Below are positions 1 to 6,291 of a stretch of 10,902 nt of DNA, in pieces. Made by a program: the position numbers and the translations under genes. The notes under the pieces are model-generated. The model made no database searches. It was given only the letters and a program-made list of their open reading frames with translations, and was not told the origin of the DNA. Numbering within the stretch: position 1 is the stretch's first letter; the number at the start of each line of letters is the position of its first letter. This DNA comes from an uncultured Bilophila sp. Lineage in GTDB: Bacteria > Desulfobacterota > Desulfovibrionia > Desulfovibrionales > Desulfovibrionaceae. Location: positions 1 to 10,902 of the forward strand of contig CAJUHZ010000063.1 of assembly GCA_910585945.1 (NCBI GenBank), in the 5' to 3' direction.

Positions 1-85
1 ATTTCATGGTGAGTCCGTGGTGGCAAAGCCAGGTGGATCCGTCAGGATTTTCAGGCATAGTGGCGTATGCCCGCAATTGACGCAT
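1..85 (-). CDS. Possible start of a hypothetical protein, cut by the window edge
   Basis: On the minus strand an ATG at 85-83 opens a frame of 28 codons that runs off the left edge without a stop. The visible product begins MRQLRAYATMPENPDG and continues through a WLCHH segment. An AGAGAGGGA stretch sits just before the ATG but is very close to it, so the ribosome-binding site is only fair. The second methionine (residue 10) is another possible start. The composition looks protein-like, but the piece is too short for family assignment. If real, it is divergent from the coiled-coil gene at 259 and shares the AT-rich intergenic island with it. The evidence is only an open frame plus a modest start signal. 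Confidence 0.22.
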   Translation of the reverse strand, partial: MRQLRAYATMPENPDGSTWLCHHGLTMK

Positions 86-98
86 TCCCTCTCTAAAC

Positions 99-189
99 GA
101 GACATTCACTCTTGTGATGATTTCAGGAATTTTTTCCTTTGGATTTCAGAATGATAAAAAAGTTCTTTCATTGAAAGGGTGAATGTCTC
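99..189. repeat. AT-rich island bounded by an 11-bp perfect inverted repeat
   Basis: GAGACATTCAC at 99-109 is the exact reverse complement of GTGAATGTCTC at 179-189. The 69 bases between are strikingly AT-rich compared with the rest of the window and contain smaller palindromes: GGAA/TTCC around a T run near 127-138, and CTTTC-ATT-GAAAG at 164-176. No direct repeat flanks the arms, so there is no sign of a target-site duplication. It could be a divergent operator/promoter region, a transcribed stem, or a remnant of a small mobile element. Function is unknown; the inverted repeat itself is read directly. Confidence 0.6.
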
Positions 190-258
190 ATGTTCGGCCT
201 GTCCTTGACATTTGCCGGGGTTACAGCGAACTACACGGAAAATGGGGAGGTTCTCGCC

Positions 259-642
259 ATGGCCGCCATTACTTTTGATACACTCGGCTATTTTCAGAAA
301 CTGAAAGCCGCCGGAGTGCCGGAAGAGCAGGCGCAGATTCAGGCTGACGCCCTGCGGCTTCAGTCCGAAGCTCAGGCCGCCGCCCTGCAAAAGGCGCTGG
401 ACAAATACGATGCGGTCAGCCGCAAGGATCTCGCCACCAGGGGCAATATCCAGGACGTGCGTGTGGAACTTCAGGATGCGCGCGCGGAACTCAAGCAGGA
501 TATTCAGGACGTGCGCCTTGAAATTGAAAAGGTGCGGGCCGATGTGGAGAAGGTCAAATACGACCTGCTCAAATGGCAGATTGGCGGCTGGCTTGCCCTT
601 GCCGCAATCATGGCCAAGGGCTTCGGCTGGCTCGGGTTTTAG
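259..642 (+). CDS. DUF1640-like coiled-coil protein with C-terminal membrane anchor
   Basis: This encodes a 127-residue protein. The ATG at 259 is chosen over an in-frame ATG at 190 because GGGGAGG at 244-250 lies 8 nt upstream and the product then starts at the family-like MAAITFDTLGYFQKLKAAGV. Residues 5-25 resemble the FDTL..F..KLK.AGVPEEQA start of bacterial DUF1640 proteins (related to the CCDC90/MCUR1 fold). Residues 25-105 are helical and charged, with an internal repeat starting IQDVR at about residues 64 and 82, typical of the long coiled coil. Residues about 107-125 (WQIGGWLALAAIMAKGFGWL) form one hydrophobic membrane segment with almost no tail. The likely topology is a membrane-tethered trimeric or multimeric coiled coil. 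No enzymatic motif is present and the role is unknown. A perfect TTGACA lies at 205-210 but lacks a convincing -10. The gene ends 14 nt before the convergent dxs stop. Confidence 0.72.
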   Translation: MAAITFDTLGYFQKLKAAGVPEEQAQIQADALRLQSEAQAAALQKALDKYDAVSRKDLATRGNIQDVRVELQDARAELKQDIQDVRLEIEKVRADVEKVKYDLLKWQIGGWLALAAIMAKGFGWLGF

Positions 643-656
643 AAGAAGATGCAGGG

Positions 657-2624
657 TCAGCGAGGAACTCCGGCTGGCGAAAACAGAATCTGCTTTGTCC
701 GCAACGCAGGCGGCAGAAGCTCGCGGAGCGCCGCCAGAACGCCTTCCTCGTCCAGGCCGAGGCGTGCGCGCAGGGCCGGTTGCGCGCCGTGCTCCACAAA
801 GGCGTCGGGCAGGCCGATTCGCCTGACACGCAAACCCGTCAGCATGTCCCTGTCCGCCAGGAGTTCCAGCACGGCGGAGGAAAAGCCGCCGGCCAGCGCG
901 TTTTCTTCAGCCAGGAGGATAATCCTGAATCGCCGCGCGATATCGAGCAGTTGTTCCTCGGGCAGAGGCTTGAGCCAGCACGCGTCAAAAACGGCGGCCT
1001 GACGTCCGCTTTCCCCGGCCAGGCGATCGGCGGCGGCCAGGGCCGGCCCGGTCATGCTCCCGATGGTCACCAGCACGGCGTCCTGCCCATCCCGCAGCCA
1101 TTCGCCCCTGCCGACGGGCAGGGGACGGGGCGTTTCCGGCAGGGGACGCCCCGAAGCCGCACCCCGCGGATAACGTATGGCAAGGGGCGTGCCGAAGTCC
1201 GGCGCGGCCAGCAGCGCCGCCTGCAACTGCGCCTCGTCACGCGGCGCGGCTATGGACAGGTTGGGAATATGCCGCAGGAAGGAAAGATCGAACGCGCCGT
1301 GGTGGGTGGGGCCGTCCTCCCCCACCAGTCCGGCCCGATCCAGGCAAAGAGTCACCGGCAGATTCTGGATGCAGACGTCATGGACGATCTGATCGTAGGC
1401 GCGCTGGGCAAACGTCGAGTACAGGGCGACAAAGGGGCGGTAGCCCTGCGCGGCCAGACCGGCGGCAAAGGTGACGGCATGTTGCTCGCAGATGCCCACA
1501 TCCACAAAGCGATCGGAAAAACGCGCCCTGAACGGGCCGGTGCCCGTGCCGCTTGACATGGCCGCCGTAATGGCCACGATGCGCCTGTCCCTTTCGGCCA
1601 GGGAGCAAAGAGTGCTCCCGAAAACTTCGGTGTAGGTGGGCGGCGCGTCGGCCGGTCTGGCGAAGACCTCGCCGGTGGCCGCGTTAAAGCGCCCTATTCC
1701 GTGAAAGGTTGTCGGCCGCGTTTCAGCCGGGGCGTACCCCTTGCCCTTGCGCGTCAGCACATGCAGGAGCACGGGCTGATCGTCGATGGACGCGGCCATG
1801 TGCAGATGCCGTTCCAAGGCGTCCAAATCGTGCCCGTTGACCGGACCGATATAGTTGAAGCGAAACGCCTCAAACAACATGCCCGGCGTGAACACGGTCT
1901 TGAGACTGCGGTGCGTGCGCTGGGCGTAGGCGGCGATTTCCTCCCCGATGCCCGGGATGGACTTGAGCAGGTCCTTGACTTCCTTGCGCATCCGGCGCGC
2001 CCAGCCGCGTTCCATGTTGCGGCTGAGAAAGAGCGAGAGCGCTCCCACGTTGGGAGAAATGGACATTTCATTGTCGTTGAGCACGACAATGAGCCTGCGC
2101 CCCATGTCGCCGGCCTGGTTCAGCCCTTCAAAGGCAAGCCCGGCGGTGAGGGAGCCATCGCCGATCACGGCCAGAACATGGTGTTTCAAACCGGAGAGAT
2201 CGCGCGCCAGCGCCATGCCGAGCGCCGCCGACACCGATGTGGAGGAATGGCCGACGCCGAAATGATCGTACCGGCTTTCTTCCGGCTTGGGAAAGCCGCT
2301 GATCCCGCCCAGACGCCGCAGGGTGTGGAACATGTCCGCCCGGCCGGTGAGCAGCTTCCAGGCGTAGCTTTGGTGGCCCACATCCCAGATCACCTTGTCC
2401 TCTTCCGGATTGAAGACCGAAAGCAGGGCGATGGTCAGCTCCACCACGCCAAGCGAAGGCGCAAGGTGGCCTCCGTTGGCGGCTACCGTCCGGATGATGC
2501 GCTCACGCAGTTCGCCGGCAAGATGTTCCTTTTCCTCATGGTTCAGACCGGCCACATCGGCAGGCCGGGCGATCCGGGAAAGGATCGACGCTGTGCATGG
2601 AGAGGGTTGAGGCGCGTCGTTCAC
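657..2624 (-). CDS. dxs: 1-deoxy-D-xylulose-5-phosphate synthase
   Basis: Dxs condenses pyruvate and glyceraldehyde 3-phosphate, using thiamine diphosphate, to DXP. This is the entry step of the MEP isoprenoid pathway and also feeds thiamine and pyridoxal synthesis; the enzyme is cytosolic. The protein is 655 aa from the GTG at 2624, close to the usual 620-640. Visible motifs are GGHLAPSLGVVELT (residues about 51-64, conserved His), the diphosphate/Mg signature GDGSLTAG (155-162) followed by LNDNEMSIS (182-190), the transketolase-type catalytic Glu in CEQHAVTFAAGLA (Glu380), and DRAGLVGEDGPTHHG (about 429-443). The GTG start is preferred because AAGGA stands 7 nt upstream. The longer start at ATG 2681 has no proper ribosome-binding site and lies inside a GC-rich intergenic repeat. 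The gene follows copA on the same strand after about 245 bp, so it probably has its own promoter. It converges with the DUF1640-like gene. Confidence 0.96.
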   Translation of the reverse strand: MNDAPQPSPCTASILSRIARPADVAGLNHEEKEHLAGELRERIIRTVAANGGHLAPSLGVVELTIALLSVFNPEEDKVIWDVGHQSYAWKLLTGRADMFHTLRRLGGISGFPKPEESRYDHFGVGHSSTSVSAALGMALARDLSGLKHHVLAVIGDGSLTAGLAFEGLNQAGDMGRRLIVVLNDNEMSISPNVGALSLFLSRNMERGWARRMRKEVKDLLKSIPGIGEEIAAYAQRTHRSLKTVFTPGMLFEAFRFNYIGPVNGHDLDALERHLHMAASIDDQPVLLHVLTRKGKGYAPAETRPTTFHGIGRFNAATGEVFARPADAPPTYTEVFGSTLCSLAERDRRIVAITAAMSSGTGTGPFRARFSDRFVDVGICEQHAVTFAAGLAAQGYRPFVALYSTFAQRAYDQIVHDVCIQNLPVTLCLDRAGLVGEDGPTHHGAFDLSFLRHIPNLSIAAPRDEAQLQAALLAAPDFGTPLAIRYPRGAASGRPLPETPRPLPVGRGEWLRDGQDAVLVTIGSMTGPALAAADRLAGESGRQAAVFDACWLKPLPEEQLLDIARRFRIILLAEENALAGGFSSAVLELLADRDMLTGLRVRRIGLPDAFVEHGAQPALRARLGLDEEGVLAALRELLPPALRTKQILFSPAGVPR

Positions 2625-2669
2625 CAAATGTTCCTTCGTTGCGGAATCGGCGGGCGAAACCGGGTAAGA

Positions 2670-2810
2670 ATTCCCCTGCATCCCCGAGGCCGACTGGCGG
2701 CTTGCGGCAGGCCGACGCCAGGGGGGCCGGGGGCATCATACCCCCGGCGGGGGGGGTGGGGCCTGGCCCCACATGGCAGCCTCCCATTTTCAAACTGAGC
2801 CACTGCCCGG
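2670..2810 (-). repeat. GC-rich dispersed intergenic repeat, copy A
   Basis: This stretch aligns with 5582-5715. Shared blocks in order are ATTCCCCTGCA, a GGC-rich block containing CAGGCC, GGGG-CATCAT-CCCCCGGCGGGG, GTGGGG, GCCTCCC, TTT-CA, CTGA-CC and CTGCCCG. Copy A carries an extra insert that makes a perfect GTGGGGCC-T-GGCCCCAC hairpin at 2756-2772. The GGGGG-CATCATA-CCCCC stem at 2729-2745 is kept in the other copy with different bases around it, which suggests structure matters. It lies between copA/copZ and dxs, upstream of dxs. The function is unknown; it may end copA transcription or be a REP-like element. Confidence 0.6.
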
Positions 2811-2870
2811 ACGAGGGATGTCTTATCCCCTGAACGGCCTTTTGGCAAATAAGGACGGATCGACGCCGGA

Positions 2871-3080
2871 TCAATGGATATCGGTCACCTGGTAGCCGGC
2901 ATCCGTCACGGCCTTTTTCAGCATTTCGTCGGAAACGGCGCCTTCAAACTCCACGGAAGCCGTTTTGGCCGCAAGTTCCACAGTCGCCTGGCTGACGCCC
3001 GCAACCGCGCGCAGCGCCTTTTCAACAGCGTTGGAACAATGGCCGCAATTCATGCCCTGAACGGAAAGAACGCGTTTCAT
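2871..3080 (-). CDS. copZ: CopZ-like copper metallochaperone, probable internal start within the copA frame
   Basis: A 69-residue HMA domain can be translated alone from the ATG at 3080. AAGGAG lies at a proper distance (7 nt) before this ATG, a much stronger signal than expected inside a coding region. The product has the CopZ layout: a short first strand, the copper-binding loop GMNCGHC (residues 9-15), a helix, and an end of the type AV.DAGYQV. Free CopZ proteins of about this length carry Cu(I) to the ATPase in the cytosol. The bases between the ATPase end and this ATG (about 3081-3180) look like former spacer, giving a low-complexity Ser/Arg/Thr-rich linker when translated. The cell could therefore make both the fused form and free CopZ. 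That the internal start is used is inferred, not shown. Confidence 0.68.
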   Translation of the reverse strand: MKRVLSVQGMNCGHCSNAVEKALRAVAGVSQATVELAAKTASVEFEGAVSDEMLKKAVTDAGYQVTDIH

Positions 3081-5429
3081 GGTCTGACTCCTTGTTGACG
3101 TTGAAGAAATAAAGGAAGCGTCCCCCTTCCGATCCGTGCCGGAAGAGAGACCCGCCGAAAAACGGAAACGGGGCCTGAACAGGCGCAGTCGCAGCGCATT
3201 GGTCACCACGCTGACGGAGCTGAAGCTCATGGCGGCGGCCGCGATCATGGGGTTCAGGGTAAGCCCCCAGATTCCGTAAAAAACGCCGGCGGCAACGGGA
3301 ATGCCCACACTGTTGTAGAAAAACGCCCAGAACAGATTCTGCCGGATGGTGCGCATCACCGCTCTGCTGAGTTGAATGGCGGCCGGCACATCCAGCAAAT
3401 CGTTTTTCATGAGCACCACATCGGCCGATTCAATGGCGACGTCCGTGCCGGCGCCAATGGCGATGCCCACATCCGCGCGGGCAAGGGCCGGAGCGTCGTT
3501 GACGCCGTCCCCCACCATCACCACCTTTTCGCCCCGCGCCTGCAACGCGCGGATCTCCCGCTCCTTGTCCTGGGGGAGCACATCGGCCACCACCCGCCCA
3601 ATGCCGGCCTGACGGCCAATGGCCCCGGCCGTCGCGGCATTGTCGCCGGTGAGCAGCACCACGCTCATGCCCATGGCTTCCAGTTCGGCCACAGCCTGCC
3701 GGCTGGTGGGCTTGATGGCGTCGGCCACGGCCACAAGGCCGATCAGTTCCGATCCCCGCACGCAGTACAGGGGCGTCTTTCCTTCCGCGGCGAGCTTTTC
3801 CCCCATGTCCGCGAGGGGATTGGGCACGCCCAGTTCCCGCAACATCCGGGCGTTGCCCGCCGCGTAGCGCACGCCGTCGCTCATGCCGGCCACGCCCTGA
3901 CCGGGAATCTGCGAAAACTCGCTGATGCCGGAAAGGTTCAGACCGCGCGCCTCCGCCTCGCGCACAATGGCCGCGCCCAGCGGATGTTCGGACAATTTTT
4001 CCAGCGACGCGACGCGCGCCAGCACAGCCTCGGCGTCAACCCCTTCCGCAACAGGCACAATATCGGTGACTGTCGGCGTGCCCTCGGTCACCGTTCCCGT
4101 CTTGTCCAGAACAACGGCGCTGACGCCGCCGGCCGTTTCAATGGCCTCGGCGGATTTGAGCAGAATGCCGCTCGTCGCGCCGCGCCCTGTACCGACCATG
4201 ATCGCGGTTGGCGTGGCCAGGCCCAGGGCGCACGGGCACGAAATCACCAGCACGGCGATGCCAATGGACAGCGCGAACTCGAAACTCTGCCCCAGCGCAA
4301 GCCAGACCACCGTCGCCGCAAGCGCAATGATAATGACGACCGGGACGAAAATGCCGCTGATCCTGTCGGCAAGGCGAGCGACAGGCGCTTTGGAAGACGT
4401 GGCTTCATCCACCAGGCGGATGATCTGCGCCAGCGTCGTGTCCTCCCCCACCCGCGTGGCCCGCATGAGGAAATGCCCGGCGGTGTTGATCGTCGCGCCG
4501 GTGACGGCATCGCCCTCTCCCTTTTCCGCCGGCATGCTCTCGCCAGTCAGGGCGGATTCGTCAAGCAGCCCGCGCCCTTCAAGAATCACGCCGTCCACGG
4601 GGACATGTTCGCCCGTCTTCACCACCAGAACATCGCCGCTCGCGACGTCTTCCAGCGGGATGACGCTTTCCGCCCCCTCGCGAAGCACTGTCGCCGTCTT
4701 CGGGGCGAGATCCATAAGCTTCGCAATGGCGTCGGAGGTTTTGCCCTTGGCCCGCGCTTCAAAAAACTTTCCAAGAGTGATCAGGGTCAGAATCATGGCG
4801 GCGGATTCAAAATAGAGATGTTCTCCAAAATGCCGCGCCGTTTCCATATCCCCCGCGCCCAGGGCAAACGCCATCTTGTACAGGGCGTACACGCCGAAAA
4901 TCATGGCCGCCCCCGAACCGAGCGCAATCAGGGAATCCATGTTCGGAGCGCCGGCAAACAGCGTCTTCATGCCCATCCGGTAGAACGTGAAATTGACGAA
5001 GACGACAGGCGCGGCCAGCAGAAACTGCGTGAGCGCCGAGGCGAACGCGCCGCCCGGCCCGCTGAAGAACGCGGGGAGCGGCAGGCCGATCATCGGCCCC
5101 ATTGCAAGCAAAAACAAGGGAATGGTGAAGAGCAGCGAGACGATCAGCCGCGCCTGCACGCGCCGGGCTTCCGCAACGACAGCATCGTTTTTCTCCGCCC
5201 TCGCGTCGCGCCGCTCCCCGCGCACGGACGCGCCGTAGCCGGCGGACGTCACGGCCGCGACGATCGCGTCGGGAGACGTCATCGCTTCATCAAAGGAAAC
5301 CGCCATCGTGTTTTTGAGCAAATTGACGTTCGCGTCCCGCACGCCGTCCAGGGCGGCGACAGCCCGTTGCACCCGGCCGGAACAGGCCGAACACGTCATT
5401 CCCGTCACGGCAAACAACTCTTTTTTCAT
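2871..5429 (-). CDS. copA: Copper-type P1B ATPase fused in frame to a C-terminal CopZ-like chaperone domain
   Basis: This 852-residue inner-membrane protein is predicted to export Cu(I) at the expense of ATP. The start at 5429 follows GGAGG with 8 nt spacing; an ATG 9 codons upstream lacks this. Domain order is an N-terminal HMA domain with GMTCSAC (residues 10-16), eight expected membrane helices, actuator loop TGES (295-298), the metal-site CPC (398-400), DKTGT with the phosphorylated Asp (442-446), HP of the nucleotide domain (482-483), GDGVNDAP (640-647), and copper-site residues YN (704-705) and MSFSS (734-738) in the last two helices. The CPC, YN and MxxxS set indicates Cu+ (or Ag+) specificity. 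Homologues usually end soon after VVTNALRLRLF; here the frame runs on through a roughly 33-residue Ser/Arg-rich linker into a complete second HMA domain (784-852, GMNCGHC). Either this is a true fusion or two genes share a frame without a stop. Confidence 0.95.
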   Translation of the reverse strand: MKKELFAVTGMTCSACSGRVQRAVAALDGVRDANVNLLKNTMAVSFDEAMTSPDAIVAAVTSAGYGASVRGERRDARAEKNDAVVAEARRVQARLIVSLLFTIPLFLLAMGPMIGLPLPAFFSGPGGAFASALTQFLLAAPVVFVNFTFYRMGMKTLFAGAPNMDSLIALGSGAAMIFGVYALYKMAFALGAGDMETARHFGEHLYFESAAMILTLITLGKFFEARAKGKTSDAIAKLMDLAPKTATVLREGAESVIPLEDVASGDVLVVKTGEHVPVDGVILEGRGLLDESALTGESMPAEKGEGDAVTGATINTAGHFLMRATRVGEDTTLAQIIRLVDEATSSKAPVARLADRISGIFVPVVIIIALAATVVWLALGQSFEFALSIGIAVLVISCPCALGLATPTAIMVGTGRGATSGILLKSAEAIETAGGVSAVVLDKTGTVTEGTPTVTDIVPVAEGVDAEAVLARVASLEKLSEHPLGAAIVREAEARGLNLSGISEFSQIPGQGVAGMSDGVRYAAGNARMLRELGVPNPLADMGEKLAAEGKTPLYCVRGSELIGLVAVADAIKPTSRQAVAELEAMGMSVVLLTGDNAATAGAIGRQAGIGRVVADVLPQDKEREIRALQARGEKVVMVGDGVNDAPALARADVGIAIGAGTDVAIESADVVLMKNDLLDVPAAIQLSRAVMRTIRQNLFWAFFYNSVGIPVAAGVFYGIWGLTLNPMIAAAAMSFSSVSVVTNALRLRLFRPRFRFSAGLSSGTDRKGDASFISSTSTRSQTMKRVLSVQGMNCGHCSNAVEKALRAVAGVSQATVELAAKTASVEFEGAVSDEMLKKAVTDAGYQVTDIH

Positions 5430-5570
5430 CGGCAATCCCTCCGGAACGCGCTGCACGCTTCCCCTGCATGGCGACTCGCACGGGCCTGACGCAGCCTCAC
5501 GTCACACTGACTGCCTTCCGGGCAGCGGCCCCGTTTGAACGATTGGGACTTCTCGCCCCCACCCCCCTCG

Positions 5571-5715
5571 GCAGGGGACTGATTCCCCTGCACCCCCAAT
5601 GGCCGGCCGGCTTTTGCATCAGGCCAGCGTCCGGGGGGATCTTGAGACATCATGGGGACATCATGCCCCCGGCGGGGCGTGGGGGAGCCTCCCGTTTGCA
5701 CGCTGACCCTGCCCG
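5571..5715 (-). repeat. GC-rich dispersed intergenic repeat, copy B, in the 399-bp copA/regulator gap
   Basis: This is the second copy of the family at 2670-2810, in the same orientation and again upstream of a minus-strand gene (copA). It begins with a perfect hairpin GCAGGGG-ACTGATT-CCCCTGC (5571-5591), whose right arm is the shared ATTCCCCTGCA block. It continues with a second stem GGGG-ACATCATG-CCCC (5654-5669) and ends with the shared GCCTCCC, TTT-CA, CTGACC and CTGCCCG blocks. The rest of the gap, 5430-5570, shows no convincing gene. The short open frames here are compositionally the repeat itself read as protein. Confidence 0.6.
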
Positions 5716-5734
5716 CCGCCGATCGCTGCGGCAT

Positions 5735-5764
5735 TTGACCCTGCCGTGTCTTTAGCGTTATACA
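5735..5764 (+). promoter_or_regulatory. Predicted sigma-70 type promoter of the HxlR-family gene
   Basis: TTGACC at 5735-5740 and TATACA at 5759-5764 are separated by 18 bp. This places transcription start near 5771, about 58 nt upstream of the regulator ATG. The -35 matches consensus at 5 of 6 positions and the -10 at 4 of 6. The operator-like palindrome lies just downstream of the predicted start, as expected for autorepression by roadblock. Sequence-only prediction. Confidence 0.4.
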
Positions 5765-5792
5765 GGCATTCTCAGCAAGAACGCACTTTTTT

Positions 5793-5805
5793 GATAGTCA
5801 CTATC
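5793..5805. promoter_or_regulatory. Perfect palindromic operator candidate for the HxlR-family regulator
   Basis: GATAGT-C-ACTATC is a perfect 6-bp inverted repeat with one central base, 24 bp before the regulator ATG in an AT-rich stretch. HxlR-family dimers bind short inverted repeats next to their own genes, so autoregulation is the simplest reading. A degenerate second site (AGTAAGTATAC at 5816-5826) follows immediately and may extend binding to the start codon. Confidence 0.5.
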
Positions 5806-5828
5806 CAAAAACAAAGTAAGTATACAAA

Positions 5829-6218
5829 ATGGCAGCAAACACCTCCTCACAGAGCGCAACGGCAGAGGCGCGAGCCGAAACGCACTGCCCTGTCGAAGCC
5901 ACGCTGGCCCTGATCGGCGGGAAATACAAGAGCCTGATTGTATGGAAACTTATGGGAGGAAGCCTGCGCTTTTCACACCTGCGCGCCGCCGTGCCCGGGG
6001 CAACGCCCCGGATGCTGACGCGTCAGCTCCGCGAGCTGGAAGAAAGCGGCCTGGTGCACCGGGAAGTCTTCCCCGTGGTCCCGCCCAGGGTGGAATACTC
6101 GCTGACGGAGTTCGGGCGGAGCATCCGCCCCGTGCTGGAAGCCATGTACGCGTGGGGGAGCGGCTACCTGCGCAAGCACGGGCTGGAAGCCAACTGCTCA
6201 ATGCAACCCCTGCCGTAA
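5829..6218 (+). CDS. HxlR-family winged-helix transcriptional regulator
   Basis: This 129-residue DNA-binding protein matches the HxlR layout closely. It has CPVEATLALIGGKYKSLIVW (residues 20-39), the RFSHLRAAVPGATPRMLTRQ recognition region (47-66), LRELEESGLVHRE (68-80) and PPRVEYSLTEFG (85-96), then a dimerisation helix with AWG. Cys20, just before PVE, is the conserved family cysteine; in relatives such as YodB and HypR of Bacillus an N-terminal cysteine senses quinones, hypochlorite or disulfide stress. A second cysteine (Cys123) is near the C-terminus. The ATG at 5829 has only a weak purine stretch before it. The gene is convergent with the hydrolase pair and divergent from copA. Its target beyond itself is unknown; the hydrolases or a distant oxidoreductase are candidates. 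Confidence 0.92.
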   Translation: MAANTSSQSATAEARAETHCPVEATLALIGGKYKSLIVWKLMGGSLRFSHLRAAVPGATPRMLTRQLRELEESGLVHREVFPVVPPRVEYSLTEFGRSIRPVLEAMYAWGSGYLRKHGLEANCSMQPLP

Positions 6219-6263
6219 GGCGTCGCAACGCCGGCAGCCGTCCGCCCTCCCGCAGGCGCGTCT

Positions 6264-6286
6264 CCCCCTGACGCCGAAAGGCGGGG
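6264..6286. terminator. Possible bidirectional hairpin between convergent genes
   Basis: CGCC-GAAA-GGCG (6272-6283) is a stable stem with a GNRA-type loop. It can be extended by CCC/GGG after a TGA bulge. It sits in the 73-bp gap between the HxlR-family stop and the hydrolase stop. There is no clear T run on either side, so intrinsic termination is uncertain. A weaker GGCGT-CGCA-ACGCC stem lies at 6220-6233. Confidence 0.3.
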
Positions 6287-6291
6287 CAGCC

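Noticed and set aside
205..234. Promoter for the DUF1640-like gene based on the perfect TTGACA at 205-210
   Set aside because: No acceptable -10 hexamer is found at 16-19 bp spacing, so I do not list it as a promoter.
2625..2681. Longer dxs start at ATG 2681
   Set aside because: There is no ribosome-binding site at a workable distance, and the extra 19 codons begin inside the intergenic repeat. GTG 2624 has AAGGA 7 nt upstream.
1701..2798. 365-codon plus-strand open frame opposite dxs, and a 327-codon one at 573-1556
   Set aside because: Both lie antisense to conserved dxs motifs and show no recognisable domains or good start signals.
3372..5489. 705-codon plus-strand open frame opposite copA
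   Set aside because: It is the complement of a clear P-type ATPase. The product is His/Arg/Gln-rich with no family resemblance, as expected for an antisense frame in GC-rich DNA.
5426..5734. Small minus-strand protein of 102 codons upstream of copA
   Set aside because: It is Gly/Arg/Pro-rich translation of the dispersed repeat, with no start signal; the start of copA is better supported at 5429.
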